Positions 37,933 through 50,822 of a stretch of DNA of 64,000 nt are shown here, in pieces. Source of the DNA: Cyanoderma ruficeps (lineage: Eukaryota; Chordata; Aves; Passeriformes; Timaliidae); NCBI GenBank assembly GCA_008694505.1, contig VZDJ01000346.1:8233244-8297243 (forward strand), written 5' to 3'. A program made the position numbers and the translations under genes. The stretch's first letter is position 1; the number at the start of each line of letters is the position of its first letter. Below the pieces are notes generated by a model that did no database searches, had not been told where the DNA came from, and saw nothing but the letters and a program-made list of their open reading frames with translations.

Positions 37933-40900
37933 GTGAGTATGAATTCAGCAATTCACATTTAACTCTTGACACTAACCAAAGCAAAATTCAGTATGAATGA
38001 GTATCCACTTTAGCCATAGACAATGATGTTCTCCTGCATGAGAGGTAGATGAGAGAGAACACATAACTGACATGTTTGTAGGCCTTTACTGATAATGAAT
38101 GGTGCCTTGGGAAAATTGTTCCAACCAATTTCACACAGAAAGTAATTTTCTGTTTCGAAACAACACACCCAATGCTTTATTAGAGATCCATGTAGATGGC
38201 CAATGATGTCCTGGCATGAAATATGTGGCCATTAAAAAAACAAAGGTGGACAAACTCAGTAGCTCCTCTTCAGACAGAAGTTATGCACAGGAAAACTTGA
38301 AAGGGGACAATTTCTTGATTTTTTTCACTTGATTTTATGGTGATGTGAGGAGAGATTTCAACCCCTTTCTGGAAAGATGACTTTAAGAAAAGTTTAGCTA
38401 CTTTAGGAACCCATCCACTGTGTTCCTTTAATTTTCACTGCAAGCAATGCAGAAGTAAATTCAGCTCCAAGAATTACAGCTCAAAAGAGAGAGTGTGGAA
38501 ATATGGTACAATAATTTTTTAGCACAAAAGATACTTCCCTCTCTATTACTCTGTAAGTACCTCACTCTTCTTCCCTGTTTATACGTGCTAAATACTTCTA
38601 GTATAATCTCTTCTACAAACCTATCCACCTATTCTTGTAAACTTTTCATCCCATGCTATCTTCTGAGAAAATACTGTCTTCTTTTTTTCCCTGCAAAAAG
38701 CCCTAGTGAGATCTGGATAAAAAAATGACATTATTTGTTAGATATTCTCTTCAGGCAAGCACTTAGATGCATGCTTAATTTCAAACACAAATTGAAGTCC
38801 CATGGAAATGAATCCAAGTGAATCCTTGGCCTCAAATCTGCCACAGGCGGCCACAATGCTTTTCTCCAACACCCTACTCTTTCTTGTCATTTTAAGACAG
38901 CTCTTATTACTTTCAAAGAGCTCTTGGCTTGCAGGATAACCCTGTTTTGAGATGCAAAATAGGCGACAATTTATGGAACTTTCTGCATGTAGCTTCACAC
39001 AGGACACACAAGCAAGGTTTTGAGGTTCTTTTAGGCCTGGGATAACATGAGGTTTAACCACATATTCACTCTGTGGTTACTCTTCAGAAATGTTTCCTTT
39101 ATTTGTATCTTCTTGATTTCAGTATAGAAGTATTTAAAGGTCTCAACATAATTTGTCTCCAGCATCATTTGGCCACTGATATACCATTTTAAGGACCTGC
39201 TTTTTGAAGCCAAATTGTTTTGAAAATGGAGATAATACTGGTTATTTAGGAAAGCTTTTATTATTTCTATATGTAACATTCATCTAATAACTTTAGCAGA
39301 CCCTCTTGACCTTTACTTGTATTAGGATAAAGGATATATTTCTCTATATCCTGAGACAGAAAATCTGTGGCTTCTGTTGGTAACTTCCTTCATCCCCAAT
39401 TCTTTCCTACCATATATTCTAGTCTGAAATATTCATGCTTAGTGTTATCAGCTGTTGTTACCATTTTCAATTAAGTTGAAGTTCCTTGACAGGCCAAGAT
39501 ATTCTTACCAGGAAGGTAGCTACCAGAGCATCATGCTGGTGAAATTCTTGGTATGTCAGATCTAGTATGATCCTTTGTAATAAATACGAAGTCTGTTTTT
39601 GTTATTTAAAGCTTCAAAATATTTCTATGCTACTTATTAAATTTCTTGTGTTGGTATTTGTTTATTTTTGCCTTTTTATAGCTGTCAATTAACTTTTAAT
39701 CTGTAAATTCTGGGGAGAGTGCTGTTCGGAGGTGTGATACATATTTGACTTTTTTTTTTCTACCTCCTTACTAACTCTCTTTGGCTTGAGGAGATACACA
39801 TTTATTATAAGCACTATTGTTGACGTTTGAAGATTTCATATTCTCTCTTCAGTTATTTTCAAAATACAGCATGCATGGGTTCACTATTTTGCATTTCATA
39901 GCAGTTTTTCTTCTCCACTTGTTTTCTATTCATTTGTACCTTTTAGCAACATAACACGAATACATGCTATTCATACCACTGCAATAATTAGCAGTATTAA
40001 TTGGGATTTTAAAGCACATTATTAACATTTCTATTTTTTAGTTTACTTTTGCAGTTGCATATTTGGCCACTTAACTTTAAAATTTCTTACTGATGTACAA
40101 GAATGATTCAATGTATATTAAGTATATTTGATCTATACAGAACTTAGTTTCTCTACATTTCTTGAACCGGAAAAGTTTGTCTGGGTAATTTATGAATTTG
40201 ATGCTCATTTGTCTGCAAATCCTATTGTGAGCCTCCAGAATTTGACTTTTCAGGTTTGAACAATTTGAGATTTTTGAGGAATATGCTACTACTAGGAATG
40301 TACAGCTTCTGCAGGTGTGATCACCAAGGAATAGTCATCCTTGCTGGATGATTTTTTAAGGGAGACTAAATGTACTACTGAATCACTAGTGATAACTCTC
40401 AGTTTTCATTACTCCTAAGCTAGTTAACTCTTCCTTTCTGTGAAGTATTTATTACCAAGTGAGCAGGATCAGAAGAAAGATCTTGATGTACACATATACT
40501 GGAGATCACCGAGAACAATAACAATTTTTCGAAAAGCAGTGACTTCATTAAGGTTAGTCACTCCTCCCCTTCCAGAGAATGAAAAGAGAATTTCAGTAGG
40601 AAATACGCATTGTGATATTCTTGGAAAGATACAAAGGTTTCCATGTAAGATATCTAAGACTTCTAAAATTTTAACTCTAGCAAAAGCAAATGAGAAAGTG
40701 CTGAATTTAATTATATGAAATCTCACAGCCAGAACTCACAGTGTATCCATTCAAGCTGACCACTGAACAAGCAACCACTCCGTGTGTTTGCAATGGGCAG
40801 TTTATGAACAAATTTGTAGGCTAAACAATACTTGAAACTGTCTGCTCAGTAAATCTGGCTGGCAAGGCACTATCACTTTGCCTTTTTTGAATTGTTTTTC

Positions 40901-43447
40901 ACATGGACAAAGTCCTGTCAGTTGAAGTTTGGTGGTAATGAGCTACCCTTTCTCCATTGTGCTGCTGGATGCTCAGTCTCTCCACCTTGGTTTTGCTGGA
41001 CATGCTGTCCTCTCTTTCCTGGCCCTGGTGTTAGACTGTCTCCATCTTGCTGCAGCTACTGGGCTTGGATCCTCTTTTCCTGGCAGTGGTTTGGCTGCTG
41101 GCACCTCTCTGCAGTCCTGGCACTGGATTTTTTTGGCTGCTCCTTAGGTTCTTATGAGTCTTCCGTGAGTTTGCTATGTTCTTACCTCACATTCTTTTTC
41201 ATCATCCTTATGCCTTTACTTTACACCTTTTTCTCCTACCCTTCTCCTTAACTTCCTTCATCCTTCCAAGCCTGAATAACCTCTATGAACATCATAGGGC
41301 TAAAACAACCCTTTATGAGGAAGGTGACCCATGCAGTCCACAGTTCAGAGAAGGCAACGTAAATACAGGGTGCAGAACTGGGTTAGGAAGTAACCAGTGA
41401 AAGGTTAAAGTAGAAGTGGAAGTAAAAGATGGTAGTCATCACTTACTAACTAATACCTAGTGAGAAAAACAAGGTGGAACAAATATGCAGAGATGACAAC
41501 AAATTAATATTTGCTCACTAAAAAGGACACTAATAAATTATTTCAAAAAATTCTTACTGAAATAGACACGAGATAAAATTAAAAACAGTGAAATCTCAAG
41601 TTTTCACATTCTCACGTGTATCTCATGACTCAGCATAGAAATATGCTCTTCTGTCAAGGATAGAACATGGGGCATGGTTCAAAGCTGTGCCAGGGGAGGT
41701 TTAGACTGGGCATTAGGAAGCGTTTCTTTACCAAGAGGATGGTCAAACACTGGAACAGGCTACTTACGGGAGGTGGATGCTCCAAGCCTGTCAGTGTGTG
41801 AGAGGCATTTGGACAAAGCCAACTCTTAACTGGCCAGGCAGTGAGACTAAATGGTCATTGTGTGCCTCTTCCAACTGAATATTCTGTTCTCACTGTTATA
41901 ATCCTTAGTTGGGCAGTTGTAGGTATTGCAGCAGAAATTAATTTTGTTAAGATTGAAATGCAGAGGAGGAGGTGACTTTATAGAGACATCCATATGGGCT
42001 ATTTCCCAGGCATGATTCTAAATAGCATCTATTCTTTGGCCTACCTATTTCTTAATGTGTCTTTTAAACACTTGAAAATGTTCCTGTGGTTAGAATTTAT
42101 ATAAGAGGAAAGCTAATTGTATGACACATTATACCCTTGAAACATGTATTCAGAAAATAGGTTTTAATATGAATTGATTCAGTCTGGAAAGAGGAAGGTT
42201 CCTGCCAGGAAAATGGTATCACATGGTAGCCAGTAAGTAGATTAATTTGACTTGATTCAACACAAACATTCTGAATGGTTAAAAGAAATTCTTTCAAAGT
42301 AATTGAATAGATTATCTGCTTTGCTGACTAGATGATCTTGACTAAATATAGTAGCACACCTGAGTGTGCATGATTTACATAGGTGGGGCAATTGAGGAAA
42401 GAACTGATTTCATTAAAACAAATTACTGCCTCTTGAAATTTGTGAGGCTCAGCAGTATAAAGTAGTGAAAAAATTTACTCAGTTGGCAAGGATGAATGTG
42501 TCTTGATATGAAGCTAAGCACATTACTGTCTTCTGCAGAAAGAATCAGGTATAATTTCCTAATGTAGGCCTGGCAACTCTTTGCAGGCAGAGCACCAGCT
42601 TTGTGATTATCTTTAATTTCTTCTAAGACTTTTGTTGTGAAGATGAAGCTTAACCTTCAAAGAAATTTTAAAAATCCATTTATTTCTGTAGCAACTTTGA
42701 ATGGGCTTGACAGAGTAAACTCTGAAGTATTGCTTTATTACCCTTTGGCAATTTAACTTTTAAATATGGATTTGTGTAATAAATGACCAGAGTGACTGGA
42801 CTGCCTGTGATATTTTATTTTTTTTCTTGCAAAAGGCATTATATAATCAAAATATCCATGGTGAATATCAGCCTGAAGCTCTCAGGCTTTGCAGTTGAAG
42901 CTGCTTTGTACAGAACAAATCTGGAGCACATTAGAAGGAATGAATGTACTGTGACAGTCTTCAATGTAGAAGATAATGCCAAGATTCTCCTATATACTCA
43001 GGCTACAGGAGCAGCTCTTGAGAATTAATACAACTGGGAGGGAACTATGGAAAAGTAGAGCAATTCCAGAACTGGGACTTGAGAGACAGAAGACAGAACT
43101 AAATCAAACAAACTTTGCTATGCCCTGGCCTACAGTGTGAACATCTGGACAGAGTTACTCACTGAGGCAAGGTTTCCAGATCTGAGAAAACATGTTGAGA
43201 AGGCTCCTGACAATCTGAAAGCTGATAAATGTTCAAAGTTGAGAAATGATTCAGGACTCATTTAAAATCTTATTTACCAACTGGTGCTATAAGTGCACTA
43301 CTTTTTGCAGACAGGCTTTTTGGGACAGAAATTACATCAGCTTTTCCTTTTTTTTATCGCTACTGCCTGTCACTAGAACCATAATATGTATGCATAATAG
43401 TTCTGATTTTTTTCCTAATTGAGCATGTTGGTCTTGTTCTTTTTCAG
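37933..43447 (+). other. MATN2: MATN2 intron 5
   Basis: This 5.5 kb intron lies between EGF2 and EGF3. It holds a CR1 3' fragment at about 41660-41892. The remaining open frames are short and without recognisable similarity. Confidence 0.6.
41660..41892 (+). mobile_element. CR1 LINE 3'-end fragment, diverged
   Basis: The phrases 'aggtttagactgggcattag', 'gaagcgtttctttaccaaga' and 'aaacactggaacaggct' follow the sense CR1 3' region (AGGTTTAGACTGGATATTAGGAA...CACTGGAACAGGCTGCCC). The tail 'cctcttccaactgaatattc' fits the CR1 end. It is intronic and non-functional. Confidence 0.8.
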
Positions 43448-43570
43448 TTGTAGACTACTGTGCTTTGGATAACCATGGTTGCCAACACGAATGTGTTAAC
43501 ACTGAGGACTCCTATTACTGTAGATGCCACCCAGGGTTCATTTTAAATCCAGACAAAAGAACTTGTGGAA
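43448..43570 (+). CDS. MATN2: MATN2 EGF3 exon
   Basis: The exon is 123 nt, phase 1-1, with acceptor CTTTTTCAG and donor GGAA|GTAAGT. It encodes [24 protein letters not shown] and [10 protein letters not shown]. The VDYCA start and the N-P-D near the end match mammalian EGF3/EGF4. The hydroxylation consensus Asn is present. Confidence 0.95.
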
Positions 43571-46500
43571 GTAAGTTGTGATAAAGTTTACCTGTGAACA
43601 GTTTGTACTTCTGTCTTCCAGCTGTCAGCAGTAATCCCCCCACTGCTCCTGAGAATGCCGACTAATGCATCAGGTACAGAAAATGTTGGAGTGCCCCGGA
43701 AGCCAAAGGTCTTGAAAGCAAAGCAAGTTGTTTTGAGGGGAGGGGCGAAGGGTAAAGGTCTCTCCTATGAACAGGAAACTTTTACCATGAAACCTAGCTC
43801 ATTTTCAACAGCAAAAAGTTAAAGCTTTGCCTTGGATTTTTCTTTGGTTATTCGTTTTTTTTTTTCAGTTAGAATATAATCTCCCTAGCTGGGTAAACAA
43901 ACAAGTCTGTGCAAGACAATTTATAATCAGTTTGTTTTGTAAGACGATCTAAAATAATGAGTAGTTTCCCAATCAGAAGAAACATTGCAGTCTGTTATTC
44001 CGTGGATTTTTCTCCAGAGTGAGTTCTCTGATAGTGTGACAAAGCTCTGACAAGTATCTGTCAGCTATGGGCTGGCTAATTATACTTGCACATATACTTC
44101 CACATCCATATATATTTGAAATTTTATTTTAGTGTGCTTTCCACTGCCCAAGCACAAGTTTTTGTTAATTTCTTTGATTTAAGAATGTGGATTTTAAGCA
44201 GTGTTTTCTCCTCCAGTCTGAACCGAAGAAAGTCCTTAAAACTGCATAAATATTTTATCTGCCTTGACTGATTTTTAGTTTATGGCCTAACTGTATGCAT
44301 TATTTTAACGTGTTTAAATTGATGATTCACAGAATGTTGACACCTGAGGGAATAGTCTGGGAAAGTAGTATTTCAGGCTTGACCTGTCTCTATCCTCTAT
44401 CTGTTGCTTGGGACAGTATATTGTGCATAAATAAGCACAAGTAAGACTTACTAAGCCACTATTCCTTACGCTTGATATACTCTGATCCTTGCTGATAAAT
44501 TAAAGCATGAATGAAAGAACTGTGTGGCTCTTAATGCTGCAAAAGCCAAGATAGCATGAGAGCTTTTCAGAGCAGAAGTGTCCCCCTATTTCCCATATGG
44601 TATGAATCACACTGTGTTTGAGTCTGCATAAACAATGCACACACACAAACTACAGATCACCGGATTTAAAATGTTTGTGACTTTAAAACTTTTAACATAA
44701 ATTTCTACATATTTGGCTAATGTACTCAGGGATGATGGCCAACTAGTCAGGACTCACACTCATGCCAGATGAGTTCTCTGCATCAGCAAGCAGGCCTGAG
44801 GCGCCCACTCCTGAGATCTTGTGATTGTCTCAGAATCCTGACTTCCCTTTCAAAAATAGAAAGTAAGCCTTTATGCTCATGGCTACAAAGAAATGCTCAG
44901 AAATATAAATGTTGTCAGTATGGTCACGCATATCTAACAAATGTTTTCTCTGGGAACTATTCCAAAGTTCTTAGAATGAAACACAAGGAGCAGTGCTCAT
45001 GAAGGCAACCTTGCCAACACCATCAGAGTGCTCTATGGCTGGAAGAGCACAGCAAATTTGTTTCATCAGTGAGGCAGGTGGGGGACATTCAAGCTGCTAT
45101 TAAGGAGACTCCTGCCACTCTTGCTGCTCTCCTCAAGGGGGCAGATGGCAGCTTCTGCTTGTACCTGGTGCTGCTGAGCCTCAACTATTGCTCTTTATGG
45201 AAGGCCTGTTTGAGTTCTGCATTCACATAATTTGCAGCTGGGCAAGGCTCTGTTAACATCCTTAATATGGGTTGTGTTAATGAAGCCCTGTGAAGTGGTT
45301 TTTCAGTGTCCCAAACAGAATAGTCTCAAGATTTCAACAAAGATAATACAGCTTTTTCAACCCTAGTAGTCATCTTCAGAATCAGTTATTCAAGAAAAGT
45401 CTCTCCTGCACACTTGAGTGAGCAAGGACTTGAGCAGGTAAATGCACCACAGCACTGAGTAGCTCAAGAAGGCAAGCAGCTGTATTCTTCTGGTGCACAC
45501 ATGTGGCTTTATGGGTTCTGTCTCTTCAGTGCCCTCTTCAACAAAATATACTTTCTAATTTTCATTTTAGTAAACGGATAAGATATCTCCACGTTATGTA
45601 TATATGTATGTGCATATGCTGTCAAAAAAGCTTTGGTAAAGGAAATGTTAATGGATGTTATCAATGTTAATTAGTACACAGAGTGGTGTTCATAAATTAT
45701 AACATAGTCCTTCCAAATTTTCTTAGAAAGTCACATTCCACTTCGTTTATTCTGAAAATGTAGGTGGTTTATTATCACAAAGTGCTTTCATCATATATAA
45801 AGACTCAATTCCATTAACCTGACACAAATCCAAAGAAAGAACTGTCCATGCTTCTGAAAGCAAATCACCTCTGGTAATAATAATAATTAATTAACTTCTG
45901 GGAATAATAAAACCCTCCTGAGTTTTCAGGTTCTATAACGAAGCGTTAAAAATGCTTGGATATTTTTTGAGGTGTGATTTTTGTAATTTGTGACTTCTTT
46001 ATCTACTTTTAACAGTGCTGAGGGGTTAGGAGCATTTTTCAATAATATAGATTAACTACACTGTCACAAAACTAAGTGATGGGCAGACATTGCATCTAAG
46101 TGAATGTCAGGTTCGTTGGCTTCATCAATAATGATAAACTCTATATGGGAAATATCTCAGTGCTCAGTGCACAATTGCTTTTCTTTCTAAGGTACTTTAT
46201 CCACAAGTGGTAGCTGTTTCTAATCTGCTCATCTTCCATGGGCATTTCAAATGGAAGAATTGTGAAGCAAGCACTCAGAGCTCTTAAAAACATCCACACT
46301 CCTGGTGACCTGTTTGTCCTGCTGTGATCTAATGAACAGCATTCAAAAGCATGTTTGTGTGTTTATTACGTATCATGTCTAACATGCTCTGAGTGAATAG
46401 AGGCAATTTTGATGAGACAATGTATAAGGCTTAGCTGCAAAATGTTAAGAAATATTTAAGATTCTGACTTCTGTACTGCATGAACTGTTTCTGTTCTCTA

Positions 46501-46715
46501 ATAATTCTTTGAAGTACATGCCAGGTGTACATTGGTATAGCAGATATTTGGAAAAAAACCCATTTTATTTTCATGGTTTGAAACAATATGGTAAAACACC
46601 AAAATGGTGCCCAAGGAAAAAAAAAAAGGCAAAAGAAAACAAAGTAACTTGTTTTTACCTAGTTTATTTCTGAGAAATTAAATTACTCACTGACACAAAC
46701 GTTTTTGTTGTTTAG
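43571..46715 (+). other. MATN2: MATN2 intron 6
   Basis: This 3.1 kb intron lies between EGF3 and EGF4. It is AT-rich. I see no recognisable mobile element or exon. Confidence 0.55.
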
Positions 46716-46838
46716 AACCAGACTATTGTTCTCTTCAGGACCATGGTTGTGAACAGGAATGTGTTAATACAGATGATTCCTATTTTTGTCGATGCCAAGA
46801 AGGGTTTAGACTTAATCCAGATAAGAAAACATGCAAAA
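46716..46838 (+). CDS. MATN2: MATN2 EGF4 exon
   Basis: The exon is 123 nt, phase 1-1, with acceptor TTGTTTAG and donor AAAA|GTGAGT. It encodes [23 protein letters not shown] and [10 protein letters not shown], matching mammalian EGF4 in C-V-N-T-D-D-S-Y and L-N-P-D-K-K-T-C. All six cysteines and the hydroxylation Asn are present. Confidence 0.95.
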
Positions 46839-48256
46839 GTGAGTAATCTTTTGGATATAATAAAGTTCATCTGCTTTAATTTCTTGAACCTGCAGTGAAT
46901 TGTTTCCCTTCTGAAAGGATGGAAGTTTTCTCTCTAATTAAGGTTGAAACAAATGTTTCTTTATAAACTTGAATTTTAACTGAACGAATCATGCTGGGAA
47001 AATATACATTTCACTGTTTTGTAGATTACTTTTTATATTAGGCATTTTTGAAGACTTTTATGAAAACCTGAGAATTAATGGAGGAATCAAAATTACTTAA
47101 AATAAGTTCATTACTTATTTGAAACTTTCTGGCCTTTGCTTGTAAAGACACAAGCAGCTTTGAATTTTTTTTAAAAAACACTTTGTTTTACCCAGTTGAT
47201 TTAGCCAAGGACAGATACATTTCTTCAACTTGGAAATGTATTGAACAGACAACACAGCTATCAAAATCAACTTAGAGTCACATGAAACTTCACAGTTTAC
47301 TAAAAAAATTGTGAAAACTGCATGAGCAATGTCAGTGTTATAAACCAGTCATACATGCTATTTACTTTAGAAAGACTTTGTGTAACAGCTCTTCCTGAGT
47401 GGAGACTTGGAATCAGAGCAGATTTTTACTGTAATGTGTTAAAGTTTAGGGAGAATGTATTCAGCAAAATGAAATAGCTGATCTCATTACTCTGTTGTTG
47501 GGGGGAGAAAATCATACTACTGATATTTTATGAATAATAAACTTGTTTGGAGCAATCTAATTCTATTTCTAGATACTAATAAAATGTATCTGGTTTTGAA
47601 ACTGTATTTTTGCTCACTCTTAAAGATACGTTCTCACAAAGCATTTTTCTCTGCAGAGTGCTGCTTTTGCAGTAATCCATGTTATTCTGCTTTTTATTAT
47701 CTGTATGGTATTTTAATACATTCAGGTTTTTATAGATTCAATAGCCTTGGTGAGAAAAAGAACAGCATTGTGTAAAATATTTATTGCCAAGGATTTAATT
47801 GCAAATGAAAGGCAAATTGTAATTCCCGTTTCGGGTATTTTTCCTTACAGAGCTTTGGTTTTGGCTGCAAATCTGGTGATGTTTCCAGGATTAGGCTCCT
47901 ATTCCAAATCTTGTTGTAACGGGTCATGTTAGCTAATCTTGTAAAATAAAACAGAGTGTTTGCATATATGCCCTTTTCAGAAATCAGGGACCATAGATGA
48001 GTGGTGACAAGCACCGGGCATTCCTCCTCCACCACCATGTGTGACTTCTGCTGACTACAGGAGGAGATCTGTGAGGGTCAAAGTGAAACCTTACACAGCT
48101 GAGTTTTTGCAGTCTGCTCTCAGATCCCCATCTCTCACTGTCAGCTTTAGTGGGTATCCCAAGCACAGAATCCACTATTGTTTAAGAAAAGTGAGTTTTT
48201 CTAAGCCCTTTTACTTCAGAAAGCCTTATGGCTGGCTTCAGTTTTTCTCTCCGCAG
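46839..48256 (+). other. MATN2: MATN2 intron 7
   Basis: This 1.4 kb of AT-rich sequence lies between the EGF4 donor and the acceptor of the decayed EGF5 exon. If EGF5 is skipped, it is the first part of one 3.86 kb intron running to 50699. Nothing else is recognised. Confidence 0.55.
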
Positions 48257-48379
48257 AAGTAAACTTCTGTGCTTTAGGTCAGCATGACTGTGAACATGAA
48301 TGTGTTAACATGGAAGAGTTGTTTGTGTGCAAATGTCATCCCAGATACACCCAACAACACCATGGTGATACGTGCAGCA
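48257..48379 (+). pseudogene. MATN2: MATN2 EGF5 exon with destroyed splice donor
   Basis: A good acceptor (TTCTCTCCGCAG) opens a 123-nt EGF reading frame: VNFCALGQHDC, CEHECVNMEELFVCKC, then a diverged end HPRYTQQHHGDTC. All six cysteines survive and the N-Y/F-C-A-L, E-H-E-C-V-N-M-E-E features match mammalian EGF5. At the expected boundary the donor reads A|ATGAGT instead of A|GTGAGT (48380-48381 is AT). Reading on without splicing, the frame stops at TAG 48406-48408. The conserved G after the fifth cysteine is also lost. The exon is probably skipped, joining EGF4 to EGF6 in frame. Rescue by a distant cryptic donor or a sequencing error is possible. Confidence 0.85.
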
Positions 48380-50699
48380 ATGAGTGTCTCATGAACTGCA
48401 GTGACTAGTGTGCTGCAAGGGAGAGGTGTGAACAGAGTGAGAAAACACTCCTGGGTCCTTTTGAGATATTTCTGAGTCATGCAAACCTATGTTACTGCAA
48501 AGTCCACCACAAGCCAGACTTAGTGAAGTAATGCTACAGTGCGAACCCTGATCCAATAGAAAACTAAAGCATAATTTTCTCCAATCCAATTAACTGGGGA
48601 AATGTGTTCAGCCATTTCACTCAGACACTAACACAAAGGCAGTGCTTGCTGCTGGACATCCATATCATTGCTATGGGCTGTGTAACCTGCACACCGCATG
48701 CTGCTGCATGCTGATATGTGGGGATATGAAGAGACCCATCTCTTCTCTATGTTGCACCTTCAGTGATCCCTACAATGAAGTGTCCTTTTTCAGAAGAATG
48801 TTGCTAAATGAGGGATTGGTGTTGCCCCAGAGAAACCTGACAACACTGCCCACTTGGCATCACCCAGTTTTAGAGGGGAGTTTTATTGCAAAGAACCATC
48901 ACCTAAAATATTGGCAGCATTTTTCCTGATGTACTTATGACATACTTTTCCAAAGGAATACTCAGTGACTGAAATTTTTAAAAAAACTTGGTAGGACAGG
49001 GAATAATAATTTTTAAATAAACTGTAATAAAGCCATATTTAAGGTAACCTGGATGAGTCGCAACTTTTTGACAATTATAGTTTTAAACTATCTCAAGTTG
49101 AATTTCTAAAAATTAATATATCCTAAGACATTCCTTGTTTTTAAAAACACTGAGCCTTCCCCAGTCCTTTCCCCTGCTTGTATTTTTTTACACATGTAAT
49201 GAAGCACTTATGATTACAAAATTTACAGTTATAGTGATTTCAAAAGCCTGGTAATTAGCACCCTTTTGATTACTGTACTCTTTGAAAGAGTGTGTTACAA
49301 AATTCTGCATGAAACCCCCAAATATTTAAAAGTTAAAAATTCCTGTTGGTGTGAGTGTTTGTATTGAGAAGATGGAGCCAAACAGATGTAATTTTTCACA
49401 GACAATATGGGTATTTTCTTTTTTTTTTTTTTTCCACATTTTTTGTGTGCTCTGAGAAGTTACACAAGCCTCTTCATGATGATGTGAACTCTTGGAAAAA
49501 GGATGAGGTTCCAGCTGGAACTTGCTTTAGCTAGTAAAAACTGACACCTCAGCTTCATCTGTTCAAGCCTACCTTGTCTCTCTGTGTATAATGGTAAATC
49601 TGGACCAATTACTGCAAACTTGTTGCTTAGTTAAATAAACAAATAAACAGAAATATTTAGAATAAGTGATTTAACATTAAGTACAGACTTTCTTTAAATG
49701 TAAACAAATTGCTGCAGACATGTCTCTTAACATCTGCAAATGATTTGCAAAGGAGACATGCGAGATTGTGTTTGTGTCTGAGGGAACTCCACTACTTTTG
49801 ATCAAGTTAAGCTTAAGTGATTTGGGCCTATATAACTGAAACTAGCCATTAACAAACTAGCAGTAAAGAACTATGAGAAAGTTCAAAGCTTTTTTCCTAA
49901 AATGTCCTTTTTCTATACTCACAGAGTCAGCAAATTGCATAATGCAAGTGCAAGTGCATGTATCTCACCCTACAGCTTTGCTGTCCACTGTGAGGAAATA
50001 TATTTTTAAACCCAGTTCATACCTCTCTCCCTTCCCCCGACCTTTTGTCTTTCACACAACTAGCTGCACACATGATTTAAAAGACAAATTCCATTTAATC
50101 TTACTTGGAATAGGACTAGGAAAATCAATGAAGTGGAACATGTTAAGACACTCTCACACTTGTAATTTCTATCTGTACCCCATGACTCTTTAACTATTTG
50201 AACCTGTTGGCAGGTTAAAGTTGTAAATTGGTGATTTCTTATTCTGTTGAAAAAAGAATTTAATCTTTATTAAACAATCTGAAAGGCATAATTTCTATTT
50301 CAAAAATTACTAATACTCGCATTTGCCATGAAAATTTAGTGGTGAACAGAAGAGGGAGTTCTGCTTTTTAAAGAAGGAAAGTATGATTCTGTGGGTAAGA
50401 CCAGCCTGGGCTTCAGGATTGTCCATTCTCTCCACTTTGTGTTAGTTCAATCACATTGTGATTTTTGGCAAAGGAGATCTGCATTTCACCAAGTTTGCTG
50501 TATGCCAAGTGGGGTTGTTGTGTTAATTTCACTTAGGTGTTGTTAATTAACTCAGTTTACTCAAGTAGGTGGGGATACTTGCGTAAGTAAAAAGCTGTAC
50601 TGATCTTTTTCCCTTGCTCTGCAAAGGCATCATGTACTAACTACAGTGTCATAGTTTATGTATCTAAGACACCAATGTGATTTCTTCAATCACCAACAG
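48380..50699 (+). other. MATN2: MATN2 intron 8 (after decayed EGF5)
   Basis: This 2.3 kb AT-rich intron contains a T-run of about 20 near 49417-49435. Open frames at 48642-48929 and 49873-50193 have no recognisable domain. No other exon is supported. Confidence 0.55.
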
Positions 50700-50822
50700 G
50701 AGTGGACCACTGTGTTGAAAGCAATCATGGCTGTGAGCAACTGTGCCTAAATACAGGTGACTCCTATGTCTGTCAGTGCTCTGAAGGATTTGTCATCAAT
50801 GAGGACCTAAAAACCTGTACAC
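50700..50822 (+). CDS. MATN2: MATN2 EGF6 exon
   Basis: The exon is 123 nt, phase 1-1, with acceptor ACCAACAG and donor ACAC|GTGAGT. It encodes [24 protein letters not shown] and [10 protein letters not shown]. The C-E-Q-L-C-L-N and I-N-E-D-L-K-T-C features match mammalian EGF6 specifically, which anchors the numbering downstream of the decayed EGF5. Confidence 0.95.

Noticed and set aside
46839..50699. Reading EGF5 as a normal coding exon
   Set aside because: The donor is AT rather than GT and the frame meets a stop soon after, so I list it as a decayed exon despite its good acceptor and intact cysteines.
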